DNA of 64,000 nucleotides from Cytobacillus sp. IB215665. Its GTDB lineage: Bacteria; Bacillota; Bacilli; Bacillales; SM2101. The stretch's first letter is position 1; every line of letters begins with the position of its first letter. The notes beneath the pieces are model-generated. The model saw nothing but the letters and a program-made list of their open reading frames with translations. It was not told the origin of the DNA and made no database searches. The position numbers and the translations under genes are program-made. This document shows, piece by piece, positions 63,479-64,000 of this stretch. The stretch spans positions 62,001-126,000 of the forward strand of contig NZ_JAXBME010000006.1 in assembly GCF_033963835.1 (NCBI RefSeq). The letters are read 5' to 3'.

Positions 63479-64000
63479 GACAGTATTGACTTATTGTATT
63501 TATTTTTAATTGTTATTTTAATTGGACTAACAGGTTTCTTTGTAGCGGCGGAATTCGCAATCGTGAAGGTGAGAATGAGTCGAATTGATCAATTAGTTCA
63601 AGTAGGAAATAAAAAAGCGATTGCAGCAAAAAAAGTTGTGAGTAACTTAGATGAATACTTATCGAGCTGTCAATTAGGTATTACAATTACAGCTTTAGCA
63701 CTTGGTTGGGTTGGTGAACCTACAGTAGAAAGATTATTACACCCAGTATTCGAACATTTTGATATGCCAACTTCTGTTTCACGTATTGTCTCATTCGCTA
63801 TAGCGTTCGGTACAATTACTTATTTACACGTCGTAATTGGTGAATTAGCACCTAAAACGTTAGCGATTCAAAAAGCAGAAAAGCTTACATTATTATTAGC
63901 TACACCGTTAATATGGTTTTATCGAATCATGTATCCTTTTATTTGGTTATTAAATGGATCAGCTAGGGTCGTTATTAAATTATTTGGTTTGCATCCAGCA
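63476..64000 (+). CDS. CNNM/hemolysin-family membrane protein (N-terminal part)
   Basis: 175 residues are visible; the gene runs off the right edge. TTG 63476 is chosen because relatives start with MDSxD followed by the first helix, and because of the folded ribosome binding site. It has the CNNM (DUF21) start [20 protein letters not shown] (about 17-36), then [38 protein letters not shown], and [18 protein letters not shown] (about 118-135). Full proteins (YugS/YrkA/YhdP-like, about 430 aa) add CBS and CorC domains and act in magnesium export or homeostasis. Confidence 0.9.
   Translation, partial: MDSIDLLYLFLIVILIGLTGFFVAAEFAIVKVRMSRIDQLVQVGNKKAIAAKKVVSNLDEYLSSCQLGITITALALGWVGEPTVERLLHPVFEHFDMPTSVSRIVSFAIAFGTITYLHVVIGELAPKTLAIQKAEKLTLLLATPLIWFYRIMYPFIWLLNGSARVVIKLFGLHPA

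Noticed and set aside
1..64000. tRNA, rRNA, CRISPR, prophage, integrase or replication origin
   Set aside because: None of their characteristic sequences was found on either strand.

Overview
This 64 kb window is chromosomal DNA from a low-GC Gram-positive bacterium, most likely a spore-forming member of the Bacillaceae. Pointers are strong AGGAGG-type ribosome binding sites with many TTG/GTG starts, a Spo0E-type phosphatase, a B. cereus-type sphingomyelinase, an HxlR/nitroreductase pair, a SAM (S-box) riboswitch before mtnK-mtnA, and lipoprotein and Sec signal peptides. I cannot name the genus. Coding density is low: single genes are separated by 200-700 bases, with few operons. At least nine genes or gene fragments are decayed. 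There is no tRNA, rRNA, CRISPR array, transposase or phage module.

Layout. 1-5 kb: the start of an MBL-fold hydrolase, a two-gene micro-cassette with an unusual start codon, a decayed YVTN propeller, a GNAT acetyltransferase and a RibD-type reductase. 5-13 kb: a dead NUDIX gene and several secreted, membrane or lipoprotein genes of unknown function, including two FN3-like secreted proteins. 13-19 kb: a decayed micro-cassette, an ABC exporter pair, a GNAT and an APH-like kinase. 19-23.5 kb: an RND efflux pump with a PadR regulator and an HAAS-type membrane protein, separated by three tandem 112-bp operator repeats. 23.5-37 kb: a P-loop kinase, an XRE regulator/membrane protein pair behind a 40-bp perfect palindrome, DinB, acyltransferase, SRAP, Spo0E-like, an intact YVTN propeller, arylamine N-acetyltransferase, VOC and YciI genes. 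37-48 kb: a secreted LTD-phospholipase D protein, an Asp/Glu racemase, a GNAT, an ECF-like sigma factor with putative anti-sigma factor, an alpha/beta hydrolase, and an HxlR regulator divergent from a nitroreductase. 49-56 kb: the second intact micro-cassette, sphingomyelinase, GNATs, decayed genes and DinB. 56-64 kb: a second nitroreductase with a dyad operator, a modular GH64 beta-1,3-glucanase, methionine-salvage genes mtnK-mtnA (riboswitch-controlled) and mtnB, and the start of a CNNM/hemolysin-family protein.

The most unusual signals are not ordinary genes. (1) Two copies of a 71-aa plus 30/31-aa gene pair whose first genes appear to start at AUA and AUU, behind a conserved promoter box and a leader hairpin; a third copy is decayed and a promoter-terminator unit stands alone. 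(2) A MITE-like family of about 140-163 bp with terminal inverted repeats, at least seven whole or partial copies. (3) A three-locus regulon signature of 11-bp direct repeats placed 4 nt upstream of a -10 box, before a secreted protein, an ABC transporter and a membrane acyltransferase. (4) A Shine-Dalgarno separated from its start codon by a hairpin before the last gene. All are read by eye from sequence; none has been checked by a database search.
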